From: Isoetes taiwanensis
Taxonomy: Eukaryota; Streptophyta; Lycopodiopsida; Isoetales; Isoetaceae
Length of the DNA stretch: 64,000 nucleotides
Assembly: GCA_021234155.1 (NCBI GenBank)
Contig: JAJEKV010000080.1
Location: forward strand, 1,100,182 to 1,164,181
Direction of reading: 5' to 3'
Part shown: piece after piece, positions 46,880 through 58,340 of the stretch
Layout of the letters: each line of letters starts with the position of its first letter
Position numbering within the stretch: the first letter of the stretch is position 1
Program-made: the position numbers and the translations under genes
The notes under the pieces: model-generated
What the model was told of the DNA's origin: nothing
Databases searched by the model: none
The model's input: the letters and a program-made list of their open reading frames with translations, nothing else

Positions 46880-47880
46880 TCGAGGAGATGATAGCATATA
46901 GTACATAGAACCAGTCAAAGCAGCTGGCAAAATAGCTGCAAATGTCTGAGCAAAAGGATAGAAATAAAGGCAGCATTGAAGTCTGCATCATACAGGCAAG
47001 ATTATAGCCGTTTGGATAAATCTCTATCTGCAGACGAAACTTACTTACTAATGAAGAGAGACCTTGTTTTGTCTCTTCCAGTCCAGTAGCACTCATTTGT
47101 ATATCATGAGCTAGTCCATCCTAAATGAGCAAATTACATGAATTAACAATTTATATACATAGACTTAGTACGCTATTGTTGCATATAATTTATTTGCATT
47201 TCAAACCTGGATTGCAACTCTGAAAAACAACTCTTCAGCCAAAGTCCTTGCTATGACTACAAGGAAAAACTGCCAAGAAAACAGATGATGTTCATGCTTT
47301 GTTTTGTATTGAAACAATTTTAAGTTACTTAAATACCTGCCATGGTCCCATGCCATAAAAAAACTCCATGAGCCTCTCATCTTTGACATCTCTCAAGGCC
47401 CTTGCAGGTGGCCAATTCTTCACAACCTCATCCTGATCAAATTCAGATGTTTCTCTTAAAAATTATACAAGGTACCTCATGGCCCAGGAAACTCATTCTG
47501 CCCATATTTACTCACATGAAGAATGAAGAGCAGTAGCATGATTGGGGGGGACAGCATATCCCAACCCAATCATTACAGCATCAGTGCATAACTGGAATCC
47601 GCCCCAGCAATCCACGCCTGTAAAGGTGCACATGGCACTGCCTGCAACCACTAGTTCTCCATATAAACCTGACCATCAACCACATATTAGTCTTCAAGCT
47701 GATTTTGTATTATTTAAATTAAAGCCAGATACCAAATAAACAGATCCATTTCTATTCAAATTCAAGATCTATACCAAGGCCATAAAGAACTCTGAAAGGA
47801 TCAGAAAGGTAATCAGATTCTGAAGGGGAATTGTTGATAAAGTGCTCCCTCCATTTTGTACCCTGAAGCCATGAATATCA
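46880..47880 (-). pseudogene. CPBP/CAAX-type intramembrane protease gene fragment (chloroplast type)
   Basis: Minus-strand exon-like blocks separated by intron-like gaps: TKWREHFINNSPSESDYLSD (about 47780-47870), GLYGELVVAGSAMCTFTGVD and CWGGFQLCTDAVMIGLGYAV (47545-47670), DEVVKNWPPARALRDVKDER and LMEFFYGMGPWQ (47341-47450), ARTLAEELFFRVAIQ (47205-47260), then MSATGLEETKQGLSSL and PFAQTFAAILPAALTGSMYY (46870-47096). EELFFR is the metal-binding ExxxR motif of CPBP proteases. A frameshift splits the last block, and introns are kept, so it was copied from genomic DNA rather than mRNA. The N-terminus is unclear. Confidence 0.78.
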
Positions 47881-48420
47881 ACTCCGAGGACAAGCAAGGA
47901 TCATGTGTGGGGGGAAGAGACCTCAAGGGCGTACATGTCTCCGGTATCTATGGTGGTGCGTTTCCCTTCCGCATAATCAGTCTGACATGATGAAGAGAAT
48001 CCAAGACTTGCAAATCCAGTTGATGCTTCTTGGGGGTCGCTATAGCCCGATGCTCTATCTGAACCTTCAAAGCAAATTCTTCCCCAGTATCCTTTTTCTT
48101 TACTTGAAGAACCTTCGAATGCAGGAAATAGTTACAAGAATCTAGGGGACCAACATGAGCTAAACTACAGATAATTTGAATTAAACGAAAAAACGATAAT
48201 CACATTTGAAGTATGGCACGCCAAGTAATCTTATGCGGATAAAATGGTTGAGTGTGTATGGCAGAGACGGCGCCCGCTAAGCAGACATTGAGGTTGAGGC
48301 TTGCACTCTCACGACGATCACCATGCAGTGCAAGACTAGTGGCCCAGCATCGGATTGCAGCTTCGATCTGCTGCCAGTTACCCGGTCCAGAACATCCTTG
48401 ATCCACAACGCAACTGACCG
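47881..48420 (-). pseudogene. possible upstream exons of the protease fragment
   Basis: Two minus-strand open stretches lie between the leader-like repeat at 48421 and the protease exons. One (about 48200-48406) reads SASLNLNVCLAGAVSA and could be a transit-peptide exon. The other (about 47950-48145) is open in two frames, one Ser-rich (FASLGFSSSCQTDYAEGKR). I cannot assign either to a family with confidence. Confidence 0.35.
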
Positions 48421-48524
48421 TGCATTTACAGGTTTTTAGCAGTCATCAACATATACTGAGTATATTCCAGCATATACTCAGTATATCCCACAAACTCACA
48501 TATTAGGGGCAACCCAAAAATTAC
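48421..48524 (-). repeat. leader-like repeat, second copy
   Basis: The minus strand reads TTTTTGGGTTGCCCCTA, AGTATATGCTGG, TGACTGCTAAAAACC and TGTAAATGCA, homologous in the same order to 5756-5962. Gene-fragment exons begin immediately downstream, as at the P450 pseudogene. Confidence 0.65.
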
Positions 48525-49774
48525 CAAAATGTCCCTACTTTTACTAAAATGATTAATATGGCTCCAACAAAAGGCATGTTGATATGTTGATATCATCTTC
48601 TGGTCTTAAACCTGAAATCTACCTTCAGGGCATTCTATACTAGAATAAGATATTTCTAGTTAATTCAAAGTTGATATGCTCTCTTTTGAATTGCTCGACG
48701 TTCCTTGGATTTAAAACATATAATTTAAAAGACTCAAACGATGTTTGAAATGACGTTTGAGATTAGATTTTTAATGTGTATGAAGATCAAGAGGTCATGA
48801 GTCTTTTACAATGGGTAATACAACCATTACTACTAGGATTGAAACCCCATGCCTCGAAAGTTTTTCAAGGGAAAAACCTTTGTAGGTAATGATGATACCA
48901 GATAATCAGAAAAAAATAAGTAGACCACGATGACTACTCAGGGCTCAATTGCTCATCTAGAATCAACTAAGTTAAATCTCCAACACATGTTGGCGGTGTT
49001 TCCAGGCAATTTGCACTGCCAACACCTGTAGCAAATGCAATCTACTCCCCATCAACACTGTGTGTTAGACCTCCAACATGTTGGAGATTTGTCTAAGCCA
49101 TCTGCACTGGCAACGCCAGTGGAAGTTTGCATTGGACAACGTTTTCTCGTTGAGAGTAAAGATGCAATGCCCTATCCAATGTCTGATTTTTATAAATATC
49201 TTTATTGAGATGTCGAGTGACCTCACCTTTGTATTTGTTATCTTTGTTCGTGGATCTTAGAGACTTGAAGGGGTAACGATCAGACTTTGGCTCGTTTGAT
49301 TGAGGTGTAGCAAAGGGGTTAACATGCACCACATAAGGTCCCCCTTGCTGATGCAAGAGAATAGAAGGAGCTATCGCCTCCAGAAGGCTGAAATAGCAGA
49401 TATACAGTAGCAATCAGCCACCAATCCTCCCTTCCCCCTTCCCCCCACCCCAGCCCTTGCCCCCAATATGTACATTTTGGAAAGATCACAAAGTAAGCTT
49501 TCCAACGCACCAAAGAATACTCTGATTCGAGTTTAGATGCGCCAGATATAAGCAGAAAGGTACTACCATCGCAAGATTCTTGAGAGGACCAAATTAATCA
49601 TATCCAAAATGGTGATCATCTGCCAAAGAACCCCTGCAATTTATGCACCGTTGGAAGGATCACGAAGTAAGCTTCTTATCATCTCAAAGTATATTCTATT
49701 GTGAAATTTAATGGTTGATTATATTCATAAAGTTTGAAGGATACATTTTAATGCTAGTGAGATATGAAACTCAT
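48525..49774. other. no gene; contains a LINE 3' UTR relic
   Basis: About 48815-48965 is the inverse of the LINE 3' UTR at 27355-27500 (AAAGTTTTTCAAGGGAAAAA and GACTACTCAGGGCTCAATTG). A palindrome CTCCAACATGTTGGAG is at about 49071-49086. The region nearest 49774 may be part of the Copia LTR interrupted by the LINE. Confidence 0.5.
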
Positions 49775-50896
49775 GTGTATATGGCTTCGTTCATGTTTGC
49801 TCCATAGTCAAAAGTACAACTTATCGTCAGGGTTGTCAGGAACTTCATTTGGGGGGAAACAGAAGAGGGTTCTGCAGTCAAAGTCAGTTGGAAAAAATGC
49901 ATGTTGCCAAAGCATTTTGGCAGCCTTGGGATGTTCAATTTTCTTTTGTAGAGCAAGGTGATGATTTCTAAGTTTATTTGGATAATTTTGAATAAGGTGG
50001 ATCATGAGTCCCTGGATTCCCTTCTTGTTTATCAGTCTTTGCAAATGTGCATTTCTTTTGGGTCTCCATATGTTAGACCAATTTTCCCTTGGGCTCTGTT
50101 TTATCCACTGACTGCATACCATAATGCGTCTCCATTTCTTAGAGGATTATTAGTCGCATGGGAGATTGTACATTCTCTGTTTCATTTTCACCATCTTGTG
50201 CACTACTCTTGTGCAAGTTGTTGGTGGATCCCATTGGATGGTGGTCCTCTGGTATCTTCAGCCCACCCATTGACGCAGCGTCGATGGAAATCAGCAGGTG
50301 TGTATATGATATCTGATTGATATACTAATCAAAGGCAGTTGCTGACATGGGAAGAGTCCAGAGGTATCTGCACTTTGTCCTTATGTGCACAGAGGGACGA
50401 GACAATTTAGCATTGCTTCTTCCTGTGTAGACATGTCAGACATGCTTGGTTGTGGCGTCAATGCCTCTTTTATTGCAATTTGAATAGCCAGCCGGTGTTA
50501 TTAGCAGTCTATCCAAGTGGCTGAAAAAATTTGGCAAAGAAGGCGTTTCATTTGGCTTCTGCATGGATCATCTGGTCCATTTGGAAAAGAAGGAATCTTT
50601 TCATATTCAAGGGTCTTGCTTGTTCAGACGCACAGGTCCTTCTTGATGCCCAACAACAAATTGTCAGAGCATTCAGGTGCTCATCAATTGATAATGAGGT
50701 GAAGAGCCGTATTTGGGAGCGCTATCTTCAGATTCACATTTACTCATGAGATTTTGCTTGCTCCACATATTGTTTAGATGTTGTATTTGAGTGGGGTGGC
50801 ATTGCTCTGGTGGACATTCTCTCCACTGAGTTTTTAGTCCCCATTGTACTTTGTAACTTTCTCTGGATAATAAAGGCTCAAGTCCTTAAAAAAAAA
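49775..50896 (+). mobile_element. 5'-truncated LINE with 15-bp TSD
   Basis: Flanked by the duplication AGATATGAAACTCAT at 49760-49774 and 50897-50911, with a poly-A run just before the right copy. The plus strand encodes a broken ORF2 tail: VRNFIWGGN, SFGSPYVRPIFPWALFYPLT, RDETI*HCFFLCRHVRHAW, KKAFHLASAWIIWSIWKRRN, then a stop and about 150 bp of UTR. Several frame changes show that it is old or was defective on arrival. The target appears to be sequence just upstream of a Copia primer site. Confidence 0.92.
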
Positions 50897-51041
50897 AGAT
50901 ATGAAACTCATTGGTGAACTAATATTTGAAGTTGTTGATATATAAGCTAGTATTTATTGAATATAATGTATTAAGAGAGTTGATGACACGAATCATCTTT
51001 TGAGATAAATTAATTTGGTTTTAACACATCAATTTCTTACA

Positions 51042-51600
51042 TTGGTATCAGAGCAAGGTTGAGATAAAATGGCAAGCAGGTTTGGTGCAGGACTGCTAAA
51101 TGCAGTTGATGTTTTTAAGGGAGACTCTGGGTTTCAAGTCTGGAAGGAGAAGATGAAGCATGTGCTACAAGTAGAGGACTTGTGGGACTTGATAGAATTA
51201 CATGAAGCAAATGGAAATATGAGGAATACTGCAAGCGGAACTATACCTGTTGCAGAAGAAGAAAGTGGATCTTCAAATGAAGAAACTGTAGGAATGCAAC
51301 CACAAAAGATGAGCATGACTTCAAGGAGAATGGTGTATACAGATAGTGCAAAGGTGAGAGAAGCACGAAGAATCATTATGAGTAAGGTGAGCTCCAGTAT
51401 AGTCCTAAAGCTAAGAGATATGAATCCTAGTCAAATGTGGAATTATATGCTTCTCACTTGAAAACTTCATCACAATTAGACGTGCTGGAAAGTGAATTAA
51501 GGAGACTAAAATTTCATGATAAAGATAATGTCAATGAGTTTTTCCCAACCTTTGACAACATTATTGCTGACTAAAGGGTTCAGGAGTTCTTTATACACAA
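51042..51600 (+). mobile_element. Copia primer site and gag fragment
   Basis: TTGGTATCAGAGC at 51042-51054 is the initiator-Met primer site. The preceding bases (..TTCTTACA) would be the end of a 5' LTR. Gag starts at 51069 with MASRFGAGLLNAVDVFKGDS, then FQVWKEKMKHVLQVEDLWDL, and continues to VSSSIVLKLRDMNPSQMW. A frame change near 51455 is followed by SQLDVLESELRRLKFHDKDN and VNEFFPTFDNIIAD, the UBN2 part of gag. No protease or RT follows directly. It is close kin to the gag at 10932. Confidence 0.85.
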
Positions 51601-52489
51601 CAACCGCAGGTTTTAGAAATTTCAAGAGCAATAGCCTGTCTTGGAAGTGTAGGGGTGTAAATTTTTGGAAGGTTTATTTCCTTAGGGTTTATGGTCTTTT
51701 TTTCCTTTTTTTTGCAAATTCAAGTTAACCAGCAATTTACCCGCATCATCGTAGCCCCCACAACATTCTGATAACGAGAAAGGTTTAACTAACTTCCACT
51801 TCTTGATATCATCCTCAAACATGGTGATATTTAACTTGATATTAACATCGATATCAAACCTTTCGATTATTAACAATACGATGTCGATGGTACAAGGTAA
51901 ATTGTACACGATAGAAGGAAAAAAAACTAATGCTACAAGATAAATTGTACACCATGTGATCTACATATTAACTAGGAAATCAAGAGAACAAAAAAATATA
52001 ACAAAAAATAAGTGCATGGCTAGATATGAGGATAAAAATATCGCGAATAAGGGGCAATGTAGCCATGCATTTATATGATCTGGATGCAACATTTTCTCTT
52101 CTGCAATTCCTCAATCATGCGAACGCAACATTGATGCCTATATTTATGCTTACATTGATGCCAACAACCAACATTGATGCAAAGAATGTTACCATCGAGA
52201 TTAAGCTTCGAACATTTGCCTATTGTAAATTTTTTTACTGTAACATAAACCCTGAACTCACCCTAAACCCGGTACTGGTAGTTCCGGCCTGGACCTGCGA
52301 TCCAGCAAGGCGATCCTTGCTTCCAATTTTGTGCAGGTGTGGGAGTTCAAATCACTATCTCTATTTCTGCAGATTCGTAGGGTCGACCACTATCACTATC
52401 TCTGGTTTTGATTTCCGTTTGCGAATCCCTGTTTGCAGTGTTGTAAATCACTGTTTTTAAGATTGGTTCAGAATTGGACTTGAGGAAGT
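51601..52489. other. no gene recognised
   Basis: AT-rich sequence with a plus-strand open frame at 52026-52460 that resembles no family. It may include the edge of the transposon or of the VID27 fragment. Confidence 0.35.
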
Positions 52490-53060
52490 TGGAAAGACTG
52501 TGTCAGAATGGAAATTTGAGAAGGAATGGAAATTTGAGAAAAACCTTGCAGAGCCTGTTTTACGATCTGAGGTTGGAGCATTTATTGTCAATGGCTGCGA
52601 TTATAGAAGAGGCCACGGTGAAGTAGTATTTATGCCATTGATCCTGTTGAACCTGGATTGTTTGCTTGCTAAACTATATGAAGGAATCAGCAAGACAGCA
52701 GATTGATGAATGGTTGGTTTATAATAGAGCTTCATGCTTTCGCTCATATTTACTGCAGAGAGTGGTTTGAATAGCGCATGACTATTAGTGACCATGTTAT
52801 GCATCTGCCTCAACGATAGCAAGACTGCATTTCCTGGACTTGGATCAGCCATCACAGCTATTGATACTACGTTTGATGGGAAGTGGGTTCTTGCTATTAC
52901 AGATAATTATTTAATTCTTATTAATACCACTTTCAAGGACAAGGATGGAGAGCTTAAAACAGGGTTTACGGGTCGCATGGGAAACAAGATTTCTGCTCCT
53001 AGGCTGCTGAAGCTTACGCCTATTGATGCATATCTTGCCGGAGAGAATCAGAACCTAGCC
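52490..53060 (+). pseudogene. VID27/CYPRO4-like WD40 protein fragment
   Basis: Plus strand: VSEWKFEKEWKFEKN near 52500, then, after a disrupted gap, [60 protein letters not shown] and [11 protein letters not shown]. This is the C-terminal beta-propeller part of plant VID27-like (CYPRO4) proteins. The segment between the first two blocks is degraded, and the end diverges after GENQN. It is a fragment lying next to the 3' end of the transposase gene. Confidence 0.8.
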
Positions 53061-53561
53061 CCTAATCTTGCCGGAGTGACACAGTCTTTCCATTCTGACA
53101 CAGTCTTTCCAACCCTTGTCAAAGACATATCATCATTACATCGTTTTGTATTTAACTTCATAATCCAGAGACATTTTAACATTACAGGTCAAAGGACATC
53201 TTGAATCAGTCAATGTGGATCAGAATTATTGTCACTGCTAGTTGAATATCACGAAGTACGACCACAGAAGATTATATTCTTCAAGGTAGGTTCACACGCC
53301 TATATCTTGTATAACTTGTTGTTTGGTCTCAATTTTTAATGTTGTGATAAACCTGAAAATGGAAGCTTTGAAGCTAGATAGCTTGTCCTTTTATGAATGT
53401 GAGCTGAACTTTGTGCTTTACTATAAATGACATATATTGCTGAAAAAACATTGCTTCATAGAGAAAAAATCAAAATAGAAAGCTTCATAGAGCAGAAATC
53501 AAAATAGATAGCCCTAAACCATACTATTATGTACTGAAAAGTTCATATCTAATATGCATCC

Positions 53562-56500
53562 TTAAACACGGGTCTTCATAGGAGCAAACCTTCCTAACAG
53601 CATATTCAAATACTCTTTTGAAAGTACTAGTTGGGTGGGGGAAATGTCATTTCTGGGATCAACTCCTAGGACGTGACAGATGACGTAGGGGAGGTGCTTG
53701 CATGGCACGTACTTCTTTTTTTTCTCATGTCCCATATAATCAGCACATGTGCAAGGAGGCATGCGATTGATAGAAACTCTATAAGTTGCAGTAGGTCTTT
53801 TAAGATGGAAATCCACATGTTGTGAAGGTATGACCACCTCAATCATCTCCACATCAACTTCCATATGCATGGCATCATCTAATCTGGCCATGACATCATG
53901 TGCTAGTTGCTTTCGCTTGTACATCCTTTTTCCAAATCTAAGCATGACACTGCTAGCAGTTTCTTGTGTTGCCTGAGTTGATGGCATGTCTATGTTAGGC
54001 ATGCCATTCATATTAACACCACGAATGGTGTATCCTCCTTTTTCCAACCTTCTTAATTCCCCTTTCAACACTGGCCAATCCCTTGGTCGTTCAGGTATGT
54101 CTAAAAGACACTTTTTGGGATTCCAAGTATGCTCCATGTGATCTGGACAAAACCATATCCATTGCCTACTTTGTCCTTTTGGATGTACAATAGTACCATA
54201 GTAACTTGGAGCAGCTGTGGCATGAGGGCCAGAATTTATAAAGGCATTGCATTTTTTATTGCGTGGCTCTTTTAGGCCCTGGCAACGAGCTTTACTTGTA
54301 GCATATGTGTGTCTAATTGCCCAAGAGTTATCTTCTACCTGTATTTCACAGACATTGAACATAATTCCAAAGTTTAGTGTCTTTCTTGTATCATCATCCA
54401 CTACAAATCTTGGACGATTATAAGCAAACTTGTCTGGTCGGTGAGAACCAGAATTACTATTGTTATATTCAACTGAAGATCTACATCTCTTCAAAACTGT
54501 TTTATCATTTCCACCAGATGTTGGTGGTCGAGTTGGAAGACCACATCTGATAGTTTCAGCATGAACAGCCTCGACGCATTTTCTAGGGGTAATACCGCTA
54601 TTGATGGTCGAACTTAATCGTGCCATCATGTCTGTCACACCTGGCCCAACACCGACATAATGTTTGTCACTGTATGCCTTGGCTTTGGAGCATTGTAGCA
54701 CAGCCTCAGTAAGGTCAAACAGGCATGCATCATAAAGATTCAAGGTACGCTTGTACCCGGTCGCTATCAACCAACTTCCATGTCTTGATTCAGAAAGATT
54801 AGTACTAGGTACGTGAATTGCTGCACTGATGTCCTTCTCTGATATCATATAATTACCCCATCTGGAAACTCTCTGATGCCACCAAGATAACCAATTAGCT
54901 AGACAAGGTAAATTACTTTCAGAAACTTTACCTGGCCACCAGTCAATGATTTCATTATAAACTGACTCTGCTTCCTTTGCTGTCACACATCTTTGCCATT
55001 TCGTACACAAGGATAAATGGGCTGATCTAAACTCTTCAAAGACGTATTTGTTTGTATGTCTTTGTAGGCATTGATGGAAATGGAAGACACAATATCTCTC
55101 CCGACCAGTCAGCTCTTGACCATTGTTATATATTTCTTGAATTGCATTCCAATTCGCTTGTGCCTTGTCTGCCATAAATCCATAAAATTGAGGAGGTTGA
55201 AAACCCTTTGAAAGCATGATCTTATTTATTTTTTTCCAAAACTTCTGCTGGGCCAGACAATCCTCTGTCTTCATCTCACATGTGGCTATGGTTAGAAGAG
55301 ACCGCATCCTACATATGTTGACATTGCATTAGTAGTTAGTATACATGAAATCAACAATTGGAGTGACAGATACAATGAACTTACCCTGGATCATAAACAT
55401 GGCAAGCCAAAGTAGTCCACCCACTTATTCGCTTCACATGGTCAAAGTGCACCCATGATTTGCCAAGATCTCCACCAGGCCTCATCCTATTCACCAGGTC
55501 CACACCAGAACCTGGTCCTGTAGAAGACATCTTAAATATGTAGCAATTTTCCATCTCATTTATGTGAAGTTGATGTGAGAACTTAGATCCCCAAAAATAC
55601 TGAAACTTGCAATGTTGCTTGAGATAGATAATTTTATTATAATCATCTGATCCAATCTTGCAATTGTCCCGACACTTATCTATCCATCTCCTTAGCCTGT
55701 TAAACTATCAAAAAAGTTAGGTTTGGACATGACATAGAAATTATTACATATGGTGAAATATTTTACACTCAATACCTGGATTGATTGCACAGTGGTTCCA
55801 GCTTTTCTAGAAACTCCTCGACCTGCTTTTTATCCCATGTCTGGCTCTTCTCAATGTCAGCTTCAGATATCAAATTCTTACTTACTATTTCAAATGCTAT
55901 CTCATGTTGTGTTTGTCTTGGCCCAACTCGATGGCCGCCTTTGGCATGTGTCTCAACCAAGGCACGAACGCTTGCAAGTTCTTCTCTACTGGCCGCGACC
56001 TTAGTCGGATGCAGGTGTTCCCCAATGTGAAAAGCAAGTCTTGTATGTGTATCATTCTTTGTGAGGCAGTAGTGCATAGTGACAGGACATTGTGATATGC
56101 ATACTGGTACTTCCTTGCAATATGCACAACAAAGGGATCCATAGAACTCAGGAATTTCTCCAACATGCGGCCTGGTCTTGAGGCTGCCCTTCCAATGAAC
56201 TTCATTTTCTTCCACATGTGAGAGATAGAAATCACATGATGGATTTAGACATTTTAGATGACCACAACAGTATGAAAGTCTTACAACCCCAGGGAATATA
56301 GGAATGGTAGTATGCGACGGGTCAGTCCATATATGGGGATCCATATTTTGTTGCATACCAGCCATTGTAGACCATGCATCTGAACGGGGTGGTAGTTCGA
56401 AGACTACATTGCCATTACAATGGGGTGGCAATGTTTTTACAGATAGAGGCTTCTTTACTAAATGAAAGAAATTTTTTAATTTGCTTCCCCCAATACTATT

Positions 56501-56743
56501 CAAAATTAGTTGGAAACTGGAGACAATATTATCACCCTTGCTACCTTGATTAGATGACGGTGAAAGAACTGGTATTGGGGTGTCAACTGTATTCACAAGA
56601 ACTGGTGCTCCAAACACTGTAATGTTGGTTCCAAAACTTTCGTGAAATTCAAAAATCAATTCACAGTTATCATTCTTTTTTTCTTTCACAACAGTTGTCA
56701 ATTCATCTGCACTCTCAGATGATTTAGATTGCACTACACACAA
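53562..56743 (-). CDS. MULE/KDZ-like transposase with N-terminal Cys/His domain and SWIM finger
   Basis: Three exons: 56743-55776, 55696-55385 and 55308-53562, with GT..AG introns that rejoin in frame (NQS-R-LRRW and YDP-G-MRSL). No stop or frameshift is seen. The N-terminal part has a Cys/His cluster (CCGHLKCLNPSCDFYLSH, CCAYCKEVPVCISQC, then FHIGEHLHP), like the HxH-ending zinc fingers of MULE/KDZ transposases. The core has SWVHFDHVKR, HVYDPG, GFMADKAQANWNAI (candidate catalytic Asp at about 55168), YCVFHFHQC (C..H) and STNLSESRHGSW (candidate Glu). The C-terminus has a SWIM finger, CTCADYMG..YVPCKH. The frame stays open upstream of 56743 to about 56929 without an ATG (first in-frame ATG at 56365), so an extra 5' exon is likely. 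Confidence 0.82.
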
Positions 56744-57463
56744 TGACCCTTGTTTGAATCCGAAAGACTGGCAAATAAGACTTGCACTAACCTCGCATAC
56801 ACCTTTAGAAAAAGGAACTTGAAGACTATGGCGCTTACCAAGAGATGTGATAGAGATAGATGATCCATAGTAGCTAGCTTTGGTAATGCGACAAAGTATG
56901 AATGAATCTGTTTCCTTTTATTAACTGTACCACTACGAAATATGGTAATTACAATACGAATTTTGTTATGATATTATTTTTAATTGGTGGCACATTGCAT
57001 TTTCGTATTGCTTAAAGATATCACAGATAAAATTAATTATTGGGGTTATACGAAATATGTTTGAGAAATGTTACAAAATTCACTATTTTAATATTTATAT
57101 AATATTGTTTTTATTTTTTGGTATAGTATTTAAAGTTCGAGACTACTGAAGGCTTGTTGTGGTATCACAGTATGCTAAAGGCGCTTCACTATCCCTCAAG
57201 GTAAACGGAATCATCTTCGTTATGCTTGTCCAGTAACTCAAGTAGGTGAATTTGTCCACTAACTCAAGTAGCTGTAGATTAGTTTGGTAGATCAATATAG
57301 ATTGTTGATCATTTGTAATCCCTCAATTAATGAATTATTATAATTCTTTTGTAAATGTTCTTTCAATTTTTTTTCCTAGTGTTTCCAGTTTTTCTTTCAA
57401 TAGTTCTTTCAAACGTTTCAAAGTTTGAATTTATAATACGATTTTTTTTAATGATGTATTTTT

Positions 57464-58162
57464 GGGGCTGCGGCGCCATAGCCCCTAATTATGCTTAAAA
57501 ACTTTGTAGACTTGAAATTATAAAAGTAAAATTTAAAAATTATCAATTTAATATTTGAATATTAAATTTTTAATATAATTTTTCTTAATGATCTATTTTT
57601 GGGGCTGCGGCGCCATAGCCCCTAAATATACTTAAAAAATACGAATTTTAAAATAAAAAAACAAAGTAATTATTAATTAAATTTATAAACTTATAAATTT
57701 TTAAGTTTTTAGTTTTAATGGCGAAACTGGGGGCTGCGGCGCCATAGCCCCTAATTATGCTTAAAAAATACGAATTTTAAAATAAAAAAACAAAGTAATT
57801 ATTAATTAAATTTATAAATTTATAAACTTATAAATGTTTAAGTTTTTAGTTTTAATGGCGAAACTGGGGGCTGCGGCGTCATAGCCCCTAATTATGCTTA
57901 AAAAATAAGAATTTTAAAATAAAAAAATAAAGTTATTATTAATTAAATTTATAAATTTATAAACTTATAAATTTTTAAGTTTTTTGTTTTAATGGCGAAA
58001 CTAGGGGCTACGGCGCCATAGCCCCTAATTATGCTTAAAAAATAAGAATTTTAAAACAAAAAAACAAAGTAATTATTAATTAAATTTATAAATTTATAAA
58101 CTTATAAATGTTTAAGTTTTTAGTTCTAATGGCGAAACTAGGGGCTGCGGCGCCATAGCCCC
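57464..58162. repeat. six-copy ~137-bp array with GC-rich palindromes
   Basis: A 22-bp near-palindrome (GGGGCT, then CGGCGCC, then AGCCCC) occurs at 57464, 57601, 57730, 57867, 58004 and 58141, spaced 137, 129, 137, 137 and 137 bp. Each copy is set in very AT-rich DNA (TTATGCTTAAAAAATA, TAATTATTAATTAAATTTAT). Copy 4 has GGCGTC for GGCGCC and copy 5 has CTACGG. The array ends about 180 bp before the methyltransferase start and lies about 0.5-1.1 kb from the transposase 5' side. It is a candidate binding or regulatory array. Confidence 0.92.
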
Positions 58163-58340
58163 TAAATATGCTTAAAAATAGGATTAGAAAGAAAGATTAT
58201 AAAACGATTTGATATTAAAATAAGAAAGATTATGGATATACTTGTTATTTTTCAATTTTGTGCTTATTTAACTGATATTGTTTTCTCTTCTCAACAGTCA
58301 CTGCAGATGCTGCTATATTTGTGGATGTCAACATCTTGGT

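Noticed and set aside
45300-48420. Three separate functional genes
   Set aside because: Each piece lacks large parts, has stops or frameshifts, and there is no spacing for separate promoters.
55750-56330. Plus-strand frames overlapping transposase exon 1
   Set aside because: Antisense shadows of the transposase coding strand.
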